64,000 bases of DNA from Niveibacterium sp. 24ML (GTDB lineage: Bacteria; Pseudomonadota; Gammaproteobacteria; Burkholderiales; Rhodocyclaceae). The stretch spans positions 186,001 to 250,000 of the forward strand of contig NZ_JAPFHA010000004.1 in assembly GCF_026586805.1 (NCBI RefSeq), given 5' to 3'. The notes under the pieces are model-generated. The model was not told the origin of the DNA, ran no database searches, and saw only the letters and a program-made list of their open reading frames with translations. Positions 8,852-18,785 of the stretch are shown here, one piece after another. Position numbers and translations under genes: made by a program. The number at the start of each line of letters is the position of its first letter. Position 1 is the stretch's first letter.

Positions 8852-9377
8852 TGCTCGGCGGACCTTGCTGCTCATTGCGGCGGTCTGCATTGCGCCGGTG
8901 ATCGCCGGTTATCTGCTGTTCTGGTTCTGGAAGCCCGCGGCCGGCGCCAACTATGGCGAATTGCTGCAGCCGGCGCAGTGGCAGCCCGGCCGTCTGGTCG
9001 ACTACAAGGGCGCGGCGGTCGATCCCGCTGGCCTGCGTGGTCGCTGGCTCATGGTGTATGCCAACCGTGCCGATTGCGATGAGGCATGCCGCAGGGCGCT
9101 GTGGACCATGCGCCAGGTGCGCACCGCGCAGGGCAAGGAGATGGACCGCGTCGAGCGTGTCTGGCTGGTGACCGACGCCGCCGCGCCCGATCCGGACTTG
9201 CTTGCACAGCACCCCGGCCTGCGCGTGCTCAACGCAAGCGCGCTGGTCGGCGCCGCAGGGCGTATCGAAGTGGTTGACCCGCTTGGCAACCGGATGATGC
9301 GCTACCCCGCGCAGCCCGAGCCCAAGCGGATGATCCGCGACTTCCAGCGCATCCTGAAGTACTCGCGCACGGGCTGA
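8841..9377 (+). CDS. SCO-like thioredoxin-fold membrane protein
   Basis: This 178-residue protein has an N-terminal membrane helix (about residues 8-29) and a periplasmic domain of thioredoxin/SCO type. It keeps a C-x3-C pair (C79-DEA-C83) in a position like the copper-binding CxxxCP of SCO proteins, but lacks the following Pro. A role in copper or thiol chemistry during oxidase assembly is inferred from this pair and from its place between surf1 and ctaA. An AAGGAG site at 8824-8829 serves either the ATG at 8841 or the GTG just before it. Confidence 0.8.
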   Translation: MQADARRTLLLIAAVCIAPVIAGYLLFWFWKPAAGANYGELLQPAQWQPGRLVDYKGAAVDPAGLRGRWLMVYANRADCDEACRRALWTMRQVRTAQGKEMDRVERVWLVTDAAAPDPDLLAQHPGLRVLNASALVGAAGRIEVVDPLGNRMMRYPAQPEPKRMIRDFQRILKYSRTG

Positions 9378-9380
9378 ACG

Positions 9381-10391
9381 ATGATCCGGAAACTCGCCTT
9401 GCTCGCGCTTTGCCTGGCATCCATCGTGATCGTGCTGGGGGCTTACGTGCGACTTGCCGATGCCGGTTTGGGCTGCCCCGACTGGCCCGGCTGCTATGGC
9501 CAGCTCAGCCCGCATCACGCCGCCGAGCAGATTGCTGCCGCGGTCGAGCAGGCGCCGCACGGGCCGGTTTCAATGGCCAAGGCGTGGAAGGAAATGGGAC
9601 ACCGCTACCTGGCGGCTTCGCTGGGCTTGCTGATCATCGCAATCGCGTGGCTGGCCTGGCGCACCCGGCGCAGGGGCGAAGTGCCGCTGCTACCGCTTGC
9701 CCTGGTAGCGGTGGTGATCTTCCAGGGCCTGCTCGGCAAGTGGACGGTGACGCTGCTGCTCAAACCCGCGATCGTCACCGGCCACCTGATCGGCGGTTTG
9801 GCCACGGCGGCCTTGCTGGCCTTGCTGCTGTGGCGCGAGAGCCGGGTGCCGCGTGTCACGGTGCCGCTGGGCGCGGCGCGGCTGGCGCAGGTGGCCTTCG
9901 CGCTGCTGGCGGTGCAGATCGTGCTCGGTGGCTGGACCAGCACCAACTACGCCGCGCTGGCCTGTAGCGATCTGCCGACCTGCCAGGGCCAGTGGTGGCC
10001 GCCGACCGACTTTGCGAACGCATTTCATGTGGTGCGCGAACTGGGCATGACCGCCGATGGCGACTTGCTCTCGCAGGCCGCGCTCACCGCCATCCACCTG
10101 ACGCACCGTATCGGCGCCGTGGTCGTCACCGCGGTGGTGCTCCTGCTGGTGGCGGTGCTGCTGCGGCGGCCGGCCACACGCCTGCTCGGCTGCCTGCTCG
10201 GCGGCGGATTTTTGCTGCAGATCAGCCTTGGGCTGGCCAATGTCGCGCTCAGCCTGCCCTTGCCGGTGGCGGTGGGGCACAACGCGGGCGCCCTCTTGCT
10301 GGTCTTGTTGATGGTGCGGGTGAACTATGTGCTGCGCCCGGTTGCGCAGGCCGTGGTGCTGAGGAGGACGCATGAGAAGCTTGTCGCTTGA
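9381..10391 (+). CDS. ctaA: Haem A synthase (CtaA/Cox15)
   Basis: CtaA oxidises the methyl group of haem O to form haem A. It has 336 residues with about eight membrane helices. It begins with the family segment [21 protein letters not shown], and a second Cys-rich loop ([14 protein letters not shown]) lies at about residues 192-206. Conserved histidines in [28 protein letters not shown] and VGHNAGALL fit the haem ligands. Its 3' end overlaps ctaB by 20 bases. Confidence 0.95.
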   Translation: MIRKLALLALCLASIVIVLGAYVRLADAGLGCPDWPGCYGQLSPHHAAEQIAAAVEQAPHGPVSMAKAWKEMGHRYLAASLGLLIIAIAWLAWRTRRRGEVPLLPLALVAVVIFQGLLGKWTVTLLLKPAIVTGHLIGGLATAALLALLLWRESRVPRVTVPLGAARLAQVAFALLAVQIVLGGWTSTNYAALACSDLPTCQGQWWPPTDFANAFHVVRELGMTADGDLLSQAALTAIHLTHRIGAVVVTAVVLLLVAVLLRRPATRLLGCLLGGGFLLQISLGLANVALSLPLPVAVGHNAGALLLVLLMVRVNYVLRPVAQAVVLRRTHEKLVA

Positions 10392-11268
10392 TTTTGCCGA
10401 GCCGCTGGCCGCGCGCCTGCGTGCCTTTCTTGCGCTGACCAAGCCGCGCGTCAATACCTTGATCGTCTTCTGCGCGGTGATCGGCATGTTCCTCGCCGCA
10501 CCGGTCGGCTTGCCCCAGCTCACGACGGTGATCGCCGCCACCGTCGGTATCGCGCTGGTCGCCGGGGCCGCCGCAGCGGTCAACTGCCTGATCGAACAGA
10601 AGGTCGACGCGCTGATGGCCCGCACCCGGGCCCGGCCCTTGCCGCGCGGCGTGCTTTCGCCGATCGAGACGATCGGCTTTTCCGGCCTGCTCGGCGGCAT
10701 GGGCCTGAGCCTGCTGTGGCACCTGGTCAATCCCCTCACCATGTGGCTCACGCTGGCGACTTTTGTTGGCTACGCGGTGATCTACACCGCCTTGCTCAAG
10801 CCCAACACCCCGCAAAACATCGTGATCGGCGGCGCGTCCGGTGCCATGCCGCCGGTCTTGGGCTGGGCCGCGGTAACCGGCGAAGTCTCGGCGGACGCCT
10901 GTCTGCTCTTTCTCATCATCTTCGCGTGGACGCCTCCCCATTTCTGGGCGCTGGCGCTTTACCGCACGCAGGAATACGCCCGTGCCGGCCTGCCCATGCT
11001 GCCGGTGACGCACGGCGCCGAGTACACCCGGCTGCAAGTGCTGCTCTACACGGTGATCCTGTTCGCCGTCACGCTGCTGCCCTTCGCAACCCGCATGAGC
11101 GGCGGCCTCTACCTGGCGGTGGCGGTGCTGCTGGGCGCGGTGTTCATTGCTTATGGCTGGCGTTTGTGGCGCAACTATTCCGACGCATTGGCGCGGCGCA
11201 CCTTCCGGTACTCGATCCTGTATCTTTCGCTCTTGTTTGCGACCCTGCTGATCGACCACTACCGCTGA
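10372..11268 (+). CDS. ctaB: Haem O synthase / protoheme IX farnesyltransferase
   Basis: This UbiA-type prenyltransferase adds a farnesyl group to haem B, giving haem O for CtaA. The protein has 298 residues and about nine membrane helices. The motif [16 protein letters not shown] corresponds to the DxxxxRTxxRP prenyl-diphosphate site. A second conserved loop reads [13 protein letters not shown]. The start inside the end of ctaA, with AGGAGG (10361-10366) just before it, supports coupled expression. The stop overlaps the next start by one base. Confidence 0.95.
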   Translation: MRSLSLDFAEPLAARLRAFLALTKPRVNTLIVFCAVIGMFLAAPVGLPQLTTVIAATVGIALVAGAAAAVNCLIEQKVDALMARTRARPLPRGVLSPIETIGFSGLLGGMGLSLLWHLVNPLTMWLTLATFVGYAVIYTALLKPNTPQNIVIGGASGAMPPVLGWAAVTGEVSADACLLFLIIFAWTPPHFWALALYRTQEYARAGLPMLPVTHGAEYTRLQVLLYTVILFAVTLLPFATRMSGGLYLAVAVLLGAVFIAYGWRLWRNYSDALARRTFRYSILYLSLLFATLLIDHYR

Positions 11269-11852
11269 TGCGACGCCACTTCCTTGTCGTGCTCGCAGCC
11301 GCCCTTCTTGGCGGCTGCGGCGTTTCAGACGCCCCCAAATTCCATTCGGTAGACATCACCGGCGCTGACTACGCGCAGGCCCTCAGTCTTACCGATCAGC
11401 ACGGCAAGACGCGGACCCTGGCTGAGTTCAAGGGCAAGGCTGTTTCGCTGTTCTTTGGCTACACCCAGTGTCCGGATGTCTGCCCCACCAACCTCAGCAC
11501 CATGGCGCAGGTGGTCAAACTGCTGGGGGCCGATGGCGACAAACTACAGGTGCTGTTCGTCACGGTGGACCCGGAGCGCGACACCCAGCAATTGCTCGCC
11601 GAATACATGCCCGCCTTCCACCCCGGATTTCTTGGCTTGCGTGGTGACCCTGCGACGACCGAATCGGTCAAGAAAGCCTTCCGCGTGTTTGCGCAAAAGC
11701 AGGGGGATGTGGCGGGCGGCACCTACACGGTCGACCACACCGCCGGCACCTATTTGTACGACCCGCAGGGGCGCTTGCGCCTGTACGTCAGGCATGGCGA
11801 AAGCGCCGAGCATATTGCGGCCGATCTCCGCCTGCTGATCGCCGGGAAATAG
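11268..11852 (+). CDS. SCO1/SenC family copper chaperone lipoprotein
   Basis: SCO proteins deliver copper to the CuA site of subunit II. The 194-residue product has a signal sequence ending in a lipobox-like LLGGC, so it is probably a lipoprotein. A thioredoxin fold follows with the copper motif YTQCPDVCPTNL (about residues 64-75) and the third ligand His in YTVDHTAGTYLYD. It closes the oxidase assembly operon, with its ATG overlapping the ctaB stop. No clear terminator follows. Confidence 0.94.
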   Translation: MRRHFLVVLAAALLGGCGVSDAPKFHSVDITGADYAQALSLTDQHGKTRTLAEFKGKAVSLFFGYTQCPDVCPTNLSTMAQVVKLLGADGDKLQVLFVTVDPERDTQQLLAEYMPAFHPGFLGLRGDPATTESVKKAFRVFAQKQGDVAGGTYTVDHTAGTYLYDPQGRLRLYVRHGESAEHIAADLRLLIAGK

Positions 11853-11998
11853 CCGGCTCACCGACTGTTACAACTCTTCCGCGGCCTTCGTCAGCGGCGC
11901 GGTGCCGTGCCGCGTTCTTCCCTGCATGGCTTGCCGATTCCGGCGGGCATGTCTGCGCGCGGCTTGCCCGACCCCGCGCGCTCAGAGAAGGAAGCAGC

Positions 11999-14047
11999 AT
12001 GCGCGCGGCACCCAGAATCAACTCGCTCCGGACGTGGCTGCTGTTCTGCGGCGCAATGCTGCTGGCAGCGGCCGCCGGGGCGCAGGAGCCAGATCCGCCC
12101 GGGCGCGTTGGCCGCCTCAGTTTCATCGAGGGGCAGACCGAAGCCTGGACTCAGGATTCGAGCGCCTGGTCGCCGATCAGCCTCAACACGCCCATCACCT
12201 CCGGGACCGGGCTGTGGACGGCCGCCGACGGCCGTGCCGAAGTGCGGATCGGCAGTACGGCGGTGCGGCTCGATGGCGACACGCAGGCGAACTTCACCCG
12301 GATCGACGACCACGGCCTCTTGCTCGAAGTGCCACGCGGCGTTGCGCGGGTGCGCCTGCGCACACTGGCCGACGACGATTCGCTGGTGCTCGCATCCGGC
12401 GCCATTCGGGTCGAAGCGCAGCGCGCCGGTGACTATCGGATTGAACATGACCCGGCCGCGCGCCGGGTTGCAGTCACCGTTTACAGCGGCCGCGTGCGGA
12501 TTGCCGGTGTGGTGGAGCGTCTCACGGTGCTGGCCGGGCAACGGGTGGAGCTCGACCTGGTGAGTGCGCGGCTGATCGCCATGGGTGAGGCGGGGCACAG
12601 CGGTTTCGATGATTGGTCTGAGCGGCGCGACCGCGAGCAGGAGAGCGCTATCGCGCATCGCTACGTGTCGCCCGAAATGACCGGCATCGAGGCGCTCGAT
12701 GCCCACGGGCAGTGGGAAGAAGACCGGCGCTACGGGCCGCTGTGGTACCCGGTGAGTGTGCGGGCTGGCTGGGCGCCCTACCGGTATGGCCGCTGGGCCT
12801 GGGTCGCGCCCTGGGGCTGGACCTGGATTGACGATGCGCCCTGGGGCTTCGCGCCCTTTCACTATGGCCGCTGGGTGCAGGTGGGCGTGCGCTGGGCCTG
12901 GGCGCCAGGCAGTTATGTTGCGCGGCCCGTCTATGCGCCCGCGCTGGTCGGCTTCTACGGCGGCGGGCCCGGCGTGCGGGTCAGCGTCGGCATCGGGCCG
13001 GTGGTTGGCTGGTTCCCGCTGGCGCCCTTCGAGGTCTATCGACCCCATCACCACTGCACCGACACCTACATCCGCCGGGTGAACATCACGCATGTCACGA
13101 ACATCACGCGGGTGACGCCGCCAACCCCGGGTGGCCTCGATGGCGATTACCCGCGCCGGCCGCAGGACTACCGGTACGGCGGCCGGCGCGATGCCGCGAC
13201 CTTCATCGCGCATGACGATTTCGTGCGCTCGCGCCCCATCAACGCGGGCTATGACGGCCTGCGCAACGACCACTTGCGAAGCCTTCCGGTGGGCGTGCCG
13301 CCCGGGCGTTTTGGCGGGCCGTCCAGACCGGGCATGCCGGTCGCGGGTACGCCGCAGCCGGATGGCCCGCAAGCGCCGGGCGGCGGACGCGGTGCCGGCG
13401 GCGCTGACGGGCCATCGCGCCCGCCTGCAATGCCGCAACCGCAACCTCGTTTGCCGGGCGATGAGCGGGGCGATTTCCCGCGTTATCCGATCGGCGCGCG
13501 CCCGCAAGCAGCGCCACTGCCGCCCGCAAATTGGCCGGGGCGGGGCGCCAGCGGGATGGAGGGGCGAATCCCGAACGAACGCCCGGTGACTGCGATGCCG
13601 ACGCCGAGCATTCCGATTGAGCGGGACGTCAGACCGCTGCCCGCGCCGCCGCCCGGCATGGCGCCGGCACGCCCGTCGCCGCAGCCTGCGCCAACGGGGG
13701 TGGATCGCCCGAAGCGGGCGCCCGACGGCTGGCGCTTTGGTGGGATGCCGGCGTCGCGTGAGCCGGGCAGTGTGCAGCGGCCGGCGCCGATCCCGATGCC
13801 GGCGGAGCCGCCTGCCGACCCGCGCCCGGTGATGCGGGGTTCGCTTGGCCACACGCCGGCGCCCCGGCCGGCGCCACAAGTGCCGGAGCAGCCGCGTCAG
13901 CGCAGCGAGCCGGCGGCCGAGCGCCCGGCGCAGCCGATCAGCGTTCCGGCGGCACAAGACGGCAACTCGCGCCGTCTGCACGAACTGGGCCAACGGATGC
14001 GCGGCGAACCAGAGCGGCCGCGCCAGCCGGGCCGCCAGATCGAATAG
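11999..14047 (+). CDS. FecR-like / DUF6600 secreted protein with Pro-rich tail
   Basis: This 682-residue protein has a cleavable signal peptide (cut after AAAAGA, about residue 28). A FecR-like beta domain follows (about residues 36-190: VRIGSTAVRLDGDTQANF and similar). The middle is a Trp/Tyr/Gly-rich DUF6600 region (about 250-340) with repeated WAPYRYGRWAWVAPWGW and FAPFHYGRWVQVG units. From about residue 420 the sequence is low-complexity Pro/Gly/Arg. It is probably exported to the periplasm or envelope, and function is unknown. A GAAGGAAG ribosome site precedes the ATG. Its terminator is shared with convergent rpoH. Confidence 0.88.
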   Translation: MRAAPRINSLRTWLLFCGAMLLAAAAGAQEPDPPGRVGRLSFIEGQTEAWTQDSSAWSPISLNTPITSGTGLWTAADGRAEVRIGSTAVRLDGDTQANFTRIDDHGLLLEVPRGVARVRLRTLADDDSLVLASGAIRVEAQRAGDYRIEHDPAARRVAVTVYSGRVRIAGVVERLTVLAGQRVELDLVSARLIAMGEAGHSGFDDWSERRDREQESAIAHRYVSPEMTGIEALDAHGQWEEDRRYGPLWYPVSVRAGWAPYRYGRWAWVAPWGWTWIDDAPWGFAPFHYGRWVQVGVRWAWAPGSYVARPVYAPALVGFYGGGPGVRVSVGIGPVVGWFPLAPFEVYRPHHHCTDTYIRRVNITHVTNITRVTPPTPGGLDGDYPRRPQDYRYGGRRDAATFIAHDDFVRSRPINAGYDGLRNDHLRSLPVGVPPGRFGGPSRPGMPVAGTPQPDGPQAPGGGRGAGGADGPSRPPAMPQPQPRLPGDERGDFPRYPIGARPQAAPLPPANWPGRGASGMEGRIPNERPVTAMPTPSIPIERDVRPLPAPPPGMAPARPSPQPAPTGVDRPKRAPDGWRFGGMPASREPGSVQRPAPIPMPAEPPADPRPVMRGSLGHTPAPRPAPQVPEQPRQRSEPAAERPAQPISVPAAQDGNSRRLHELGQRMRGEPERPRQPGRQIE

Positions 14048-14056
14048 CAGAAAAGC

Positions 14057-14084
14057 AGAAGGCCCCTTGCGGGGCCTTCTTCGT
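14057..14084. terminator. Bidirectional terminator between the DUF6600 gene and rpoH
   Basis: A 10-bp perfect stem (AGAAGGCCCC / GGGGCCTTCT) with loop TTGC lies between two convergent genes. A-rich sequence precedes it and T-rich sequence follows, so it can act in both directions. Confidence 0.82.
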
Positions 14085-14102
14085 ATTTGAAGCGGGCTGC
14101 GA

Positions 14103-14960
<858 letters not shown>

Positions 14961-14992
14961 CTGTCGTGCACTCCTGCAATACCGTCAGTGCA

Positions 14993-15022
14993 ATTTTAGC
15001 ACTCGACGTGTGGGAGTGCTAA
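14993..15022 (-). promoter_or_regulatory. Probable rpoH promoter (extended -10)
   Basis: Read on the minus strand, TTAGCA at 15022-15017 is followed after 18 bases by TGC-TAAAAT with the -10 hexamer at 14998-14993. The TGn extension fits an extended -10 housekeeping promoter. The start would lie about 30-40 bases before the rpoH ATG. Confidence 0.55.
14996..15022. promoter_or_regulatory. CIRCE element (HrcA operator) upstream of rpoH
   Basis: TTAGCACTC at 14996-15004 and GAGTGCTAA at 15014-15022 are separated by exactly nine bases, which is a perfect match to the CIRCE consensus. It covers the -35 to -10 region of the proposed rpoH promoter, so bound HrcA would block initiation. The hrcA gene itself is not in this window. 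Confidence 0.93.
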
Positions 15023-15201
15023 TTGTGCCTGTGAGTTCCACCGCGTGCATGCGGAGGTGTAATCAGGTGTTGCAGCGCGCACAGCGCGGGCCAAACCGCC
15101 GATGACGACGAGACGGGCCAGCCAAGCGCGGGGCGGCAAGCCAGCAAGACGCGCGCCCAGGCCGGACGGCCGGGCGCGTGTTCAAGCGGAAAGAGGGGGG
15201 C

Positions 15202-15438
15202 TCAGGCGACCGGTTCGAGTTCCGACGCGTAGAACAACGCTTCAAGCGTGGCGCAGGCTTCATCCGGGTCCACGCGGACGTACCACATCGCTTCCCGTGA
15301 GGCGCCGCCAATGCGGTTCTTGCGCACCAAGGTGCCCGTCCGACCATTGAAGTAAGCCTGACGCGCTGCGGTGTTGGCGTCCAGATGGCCAATGCGGACG
15401 CGATGGCCGACTTCGAAGGTTTGGGTGCTCATGCTCAT
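15202..15438 (-). CDS. Small hypothetical protein, SH3-like beta character
   Basis: This 78-residue protein is not assigned to a family. Its sequence (FEVGHRVRIGHLDA, GRTGTLVRKNRIGG, MWYVRVDPDEA) has the alternating beta pattern and 'G-x-GTLV' turn of small SH3/KOW-like domains. It has no signal or membrane segment. A second ATG two codons downstream is equally possible. It stands alone between rpoH and the opp operon, with weak ribosome binding (GAG) before the start. Confidence 0.6.
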   Translation of the reverse strand: MSMSTQTFEVGHRVRIGHLDANTAARQAYFNGRTGTLVRKNRIGGASREAMWYVRVDPDEACATLEALFYASELEPVA

Positions 15439-15828
15439 GTCTCGTTTGTGTTTGCACGGCTGCGCCGGGGTGGCGTAGCGGTCTTGTCTCTGGATGCCAT
15501 TCTTCGCCGGGGGCGGAGCGGCGTCTTGATCACTTTGGTTATTTTAGTTGTCGAAAATGACAAAAAGCTATGCTTTTCGCGTTTTCTGATCTTGCGCTGC
15601 ATCAGTGAAACGCACGGATGTATGCCGGCGAGCTAGTCGCGCTTGGGTGCGAGAGAGCAAGCGTTTGTGCGCATTTCGGCGCCGTACGCGGAAATAGACG
15701 CCAACTTTGGGTTGGCTGCCGGCAAAAGGCGGCGGCGGATACTGCGGTGCGGCAAAGTGTTTCGCCGGCGATCCGCCACCGGCGTCTGCACTTGACCAGA
15801 ATTGCGCAATTTGCGTTCGGCGTCGGCG
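15439..15828. other. Intergenic region without a recognised gene
   Basis: These 390 bases lie between the small hypothetical gene and the end of the opp operon. An AT-rich patch at about 15530-15580 could hold the promoter of the small gene. Short open frames here have atypical composition, and I see no RNA gene. Confidence 0.5.
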
Positions 15829-16830
15829 CTAGCGGGATTCCGGCGCGCCGGCCTTGATGCAGGCCACCGCGTGCGAATCGGCCGCCAGCCCGCGCAGTGA
15901 CACGGTTTGGGCGGCGCAGGCGGCTTCTGCCTGCGGGCAGCGCGTGCGGAACACGCAGCCGGATGGCGGCGCGATCGGGCTGGGGAGATCGCCCTCGAGA
16001 ATCTGGATCACCTTGCTGCGTTCGAGCGCGGGGTCGGGAATCGGCACCGCCGAGAGCAGGGCGCGGGTGTAAGGGTGGGCCGGTGCGTTGAACAGCGTAT
16101 CGGTCGCCGCGGTTTCCATGACGCGGCCCAGGTACATCACCATCACCCGCTGGGCGATGTGCTTGACCACCGCCAGGTCGTGTGCGATGAAGATCAGCGC
16201 GAGCCCTTCTTCGGACTGCAGATCCATCAGCAGGTTGATGACCTGCGCCTGGATCGATACGTCGAGTGCGGAGACCGGCTCGTCGCAGATGATCAGCTTG
16301 GGTTTGACGATCAGGGCGCGCGCGATGCCGACGCGCTGACATTGCCCGCCCGAGAACTCGTGCGGGTAGCGGTTGATCACGTTGGGCAGCAGGCCGACGC
16401 GTGCCATCACCCGTTCGACCTCGGCCTTCACGTCGCTCGAACTGATGCCTGCCTTGAGCATGCGCAGCGGTTCGCCGATGATTTCGCCGATTGTCATGCG
16501 CGGGTTCAGCGAAGAGAGCGGGTCTTGAAAGATCATCTGCATTTCGGCGCGCAGGCTGCGCCAGTCGCCTTGCGCCAGCCCGGCCAGTTCGCGGCCGTTG
16601 AGCTTCACGCTGCCGCCACTGATCGGGTTGAGGCCGATCAGCGCACGCGCGAGCGAGCTCTTGCCGCAGCCCGATTCGCCGACGATGCCGAGCGTTTCGC
16701 CCGCATTCAAGCTGAAACTGACGCCGTTCACTGCCTTGAGCTGGCGCGCAGGCGCCCAGGGCAGCAAGCCGCTGCGGCCGACATTGAACTGCACCACGAG
16801 ATCGCGAACATCCATCAAGGGGGCGCTCAT
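15829..16830 (-). CDS. oppF: Oligopeptide ABC transporter ATP-binding protein OppF-type
   Basis: This is the second ATPase of a peptide importer. Its 333 residues contain Walker A (GIVGESGCGKSSLARAL), the signature FSGGQCQRVGIARAL, Walker B (KLIICDEPVSALDVS) and the switch His in FIAHDLAVV. The C-terminal oligopeptide-type extension carries FRTRCPQAEAAC, a Cys-rich element typical of the OppD/OppF family. The start overlaps the oppD stop by four bases. It is the last gene of the operon. Confidence 0.93.
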   Translation of the reverse strand: MSAPLMDVRDLVVQFNVGRSGLLPWAPARQLKAVNGVSFSLNAGETLGIVGESGCGKSSLARALIGLNPISGGSVKLNGRELAGLAQGDWRSLRAEMQMIFQDPLSSLNPRMTIGEIIGEPLRMLKAGISSSDVKAEVERVMARVGLLPNVINRYPHEFSGGQCQRVGIARALIVKPKLIICDEPVSALDVSIQAQVINLLMDLQSEEGLALIFIAHDLAVVKHIAQRVMVMYLGRVMETAATDTLFNAPAHPYTRALLSAVPIPDPALERSKVIQILEGDLPSPIAPPSGCVFRTRCPQAEAACAAQTVSLRGLAADSHAVACIKAGAPESR

Positions 16831-17831
16831 GCGATCACCTCGCTCGCGCCCGCTTTGGCGATCTCGGCGACGCTGCGATGGCAGGCACGCTGGCGCGCGC
16901 CGTCGAAAGTCTGCAAGGGGGCAGGCTTCAGGCAGGCTTCAAAGCGTTCAACGCAGCGCGGCGCGAAGGGGCAGCCGGGCGGCAGCGCAAGCAGGTTGGG
17001 CGGATTGCCCGGAATCGTCGCGAGTCGGTCGGCGCCATGCTGGTGATGCATCTGCGGCACCGCATGCAACAAACCCTTGGTGTAGGGGTGCGAGGGCGAG
17101 CCGAACAGATCATCGACCAGGGCTTGCTCCATCACCCGGCCGGCGTACATCACCAGCACCTTGTCGCATACGCCGGCCACCACGCCCAGATCGTGCGTGA
17201 TCATGATGATGGCGGTCTGGAAGTCGCGCCGCAGATCGGCCAGCAGCTTGAGGATTTGCGCCTGCACCGTCACGTCGAGCGCGGTGGTCGGTTCGTCGGC
17301 GATCAGCAGCTTGGGGCGGCATAGCAATGCCATCGCGATCACCACCCGCTGGCGCATGCCGCCGGAAAGCTCGTGCGGGTACATGCCCATGCGCTTGGTC
17401 GATTCGGCAATCTTCACGGCGTCGAGCAGCCGTACTGATTCGGCGAAGGCGGCCTTGCGATCCAAGCCCTTGTGGAAGCGCAGCACTTCCGTCAGCTGAT
17501 CGCCCACCTTCAGGTAGGGGTTCAGCGAGGTCATCGGATCCTGGTAGATCATCGCGATCTCGGCGCCCCGGCGCTCGTTGAGTTGCGCCTCGGTGAGGCT
17601 GAGCAGATTCACGCCGCAGTAGCGCACCGCGCCGCTCGCGCGGCCGTTCTTGGCCAGCAGGCCCATCAGCGCGAAGGCGGTCTGGCTCTTGCCGCTGCCC
17701 GATTCGCCGACCATGCCGAGCGACTCGCCCGCCGCGAGCGTGAAGGACAGATCCGACACCGCGGCGACCTCGCCTTCTGGCGTGGCGAAGCGGACGTTGA
17801 GGCTTTCGACTTGGAGAAGCGTGCTCGTCAT
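16827..17831 (-). CDS. oppD: Oligopeptide ABC transporter ATP-binding protein OppD-type
   Basis: This is the first ATPase of the importer, with 334 residues. It shows Walker A (GMVGESGSGKSQTAFALMGL), signature LSGGMRQRVVIAMAL, Walker B (KLLIADEPTTALDVT) and MITHDLGVVAG. The C-terminal FAPRCVERFEAC Cys motif is present. The gene lies three bases after oppC and overlaps oppF, which supports one transcript. Confidence 0.93.
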   Translation of the reverse strand: MTSTLLQVESLNVRFATPEGEVAAVSDLSFTLAAGESLGMVGESGSGKSQTAFALMGLLAKNGRASGAVRYCGVNLLSLTEAQLNERRGAEIAMIYQDPMTSLNPYLKVGDQLTEVLRFHKGLDRKAAFAESVRLLDAVKIAESTKRMGMYPHELSGGMRQRVVIAMALLCRPKLLIADEPTTALDVTVQAQILKLLADLRRDFQTAIIMITHDLGVVAGVCDKVLVMYAGRVMEQALVDDLFGSPSHPYTKGLLHAVPQMHHQHGADRLATIPGNPPNLLALPPGCPFAPRCVERFEACLKPAPLQTFDGARQRACHRSVAEIAKAGASEVIA

Positions 17832-17834
17832 GGC

Positions 17835-18773
17835 TCAGCGATCCTTCGGGTCGAGCGCGTCGCGCAGGCCGTCGCCGATGAAGTTGAAACAGAACAGGGT
17901 GGTGACCAGGAAGGTCGCCGGGAAGGCGAGTTCCCAAGGTGCGGCTTCGATTGACTTGGCGCCTTGTTCGAGCAGCGCGCCCCACGAAGTCATCGGCTCC
18001 TGCACACCAAGGCCAAGGTAGGAGAGGAAGCTCTCGAACAGGATCATCGAGGGCACCAGCAGGGTGGCATATACCGCGACGATGCCGAGCACGTTGGGCA
18101 CGATGTGGCGGGTGATGATGCCGAAGGTCGAAACACCGCACACATGCGCCGCTTCGACGAACTCCTTGCGTTTGAGCGAGAGCGTCTGGCCGCGCACGAT
18201 CCGCGCCATATCGAGCCAGCTCACCGCGCCGATCGCCAGGAAGATCAGCCACAGCTCGCGGCCGAAGAAGGTCATCAGCAGGATCACGAGGAACATCACC
18301 GGAAAGCTGGCGAGGATTTCGAGCAGCCGCATCATCACGCTGTCGGTCTTGCCGCCAACGAATCCTGCGGTGGCACCGTAGAGCGTGCCGATCAGCACCG
18401 CCACCACCGCGCCGAGCGCGCCCACCATCAACGAGATCCGCCCGCCCAGCAGGGTGCGCACATACAGATCGCGGCCGAGGTTGTCCGAACCGAACCAGTG
18501 TGCGGTTTCGGCCGAGGGCGCGGCATGCATGTTTTCGAAATCCGGTTCATCGAAGGCGTGCGGCGAGGCCACGCTGCCAAAGGCGCACAGCAGCACGATG
18601 ATGGCGAGGATCACGAGGCTGGCTACCGCCGCGTGGTTGCGCAGGAAGCGCCGGCGCGCGTCGGCCCACAGGCTGCGGCCGCGGATGCTCAGGTTGATCG
18701 ATTCGTCGAGGCCGGGCAGCGGCGGCAAGGGCTTGGCAAGGCGCAACGCCTCGCGTGCGGAAAGCGTGGTCAT
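17835..18773 (-). CDS. oppC: Oligopeptide ABC transporter permease OppC-type
   Basis: This inner-membrane permease of 312 residues has an N-terminal cytoplasmic stretch, a first helix at about residues 48-68, and about five more helices. The EAA-type loop that contacts the ATPase reads EFVEAAHVCGVSTFGIITRH. It matches the DppC/OppC type with the SDNLGRDLYVRTLLGGRISL segment. Twelve bases separate it from oppB. Confidence 0.92.
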   Translation of the reverse strand: MTTLSAREALRLAKPLPPLPGLDESINLSIRGRSLWADARRRFLRNHAAVASLVILAIIVLLCAFGSVASPHAFDEPDFENMHAAPSAETAHWFGSDNLGRDLYVRTLLGGRISLMVGALGAVVAVLIGTLYGATAGFVGGKTDSVMMRLLEILASFPVMFLVILLMTFFGRELWLIFLAIGAVSWLDMARIVRGQTLSLKRKEFVEAAHVCGVSTFGIITRHIVPNVLGIVAVYATLLVPSMILFESFLSYLGLGVQEPMTSWGALLEQGAKSIEAAPWELAFPATFLVTTLFCFNFIGDGLRDALDPKDR

Positions 18774-18785
18774 GGGGCGAGTGCC

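Noticed and set aside
11891-13993. A 700-codon minus-strand open frame opposite the DUF6600 gene
   Set aside because: The plus strand has a signal peptide, FecR and DUF6600 features and a ribosome site, and the antisense product is Arg/Pro-rich without motifs.
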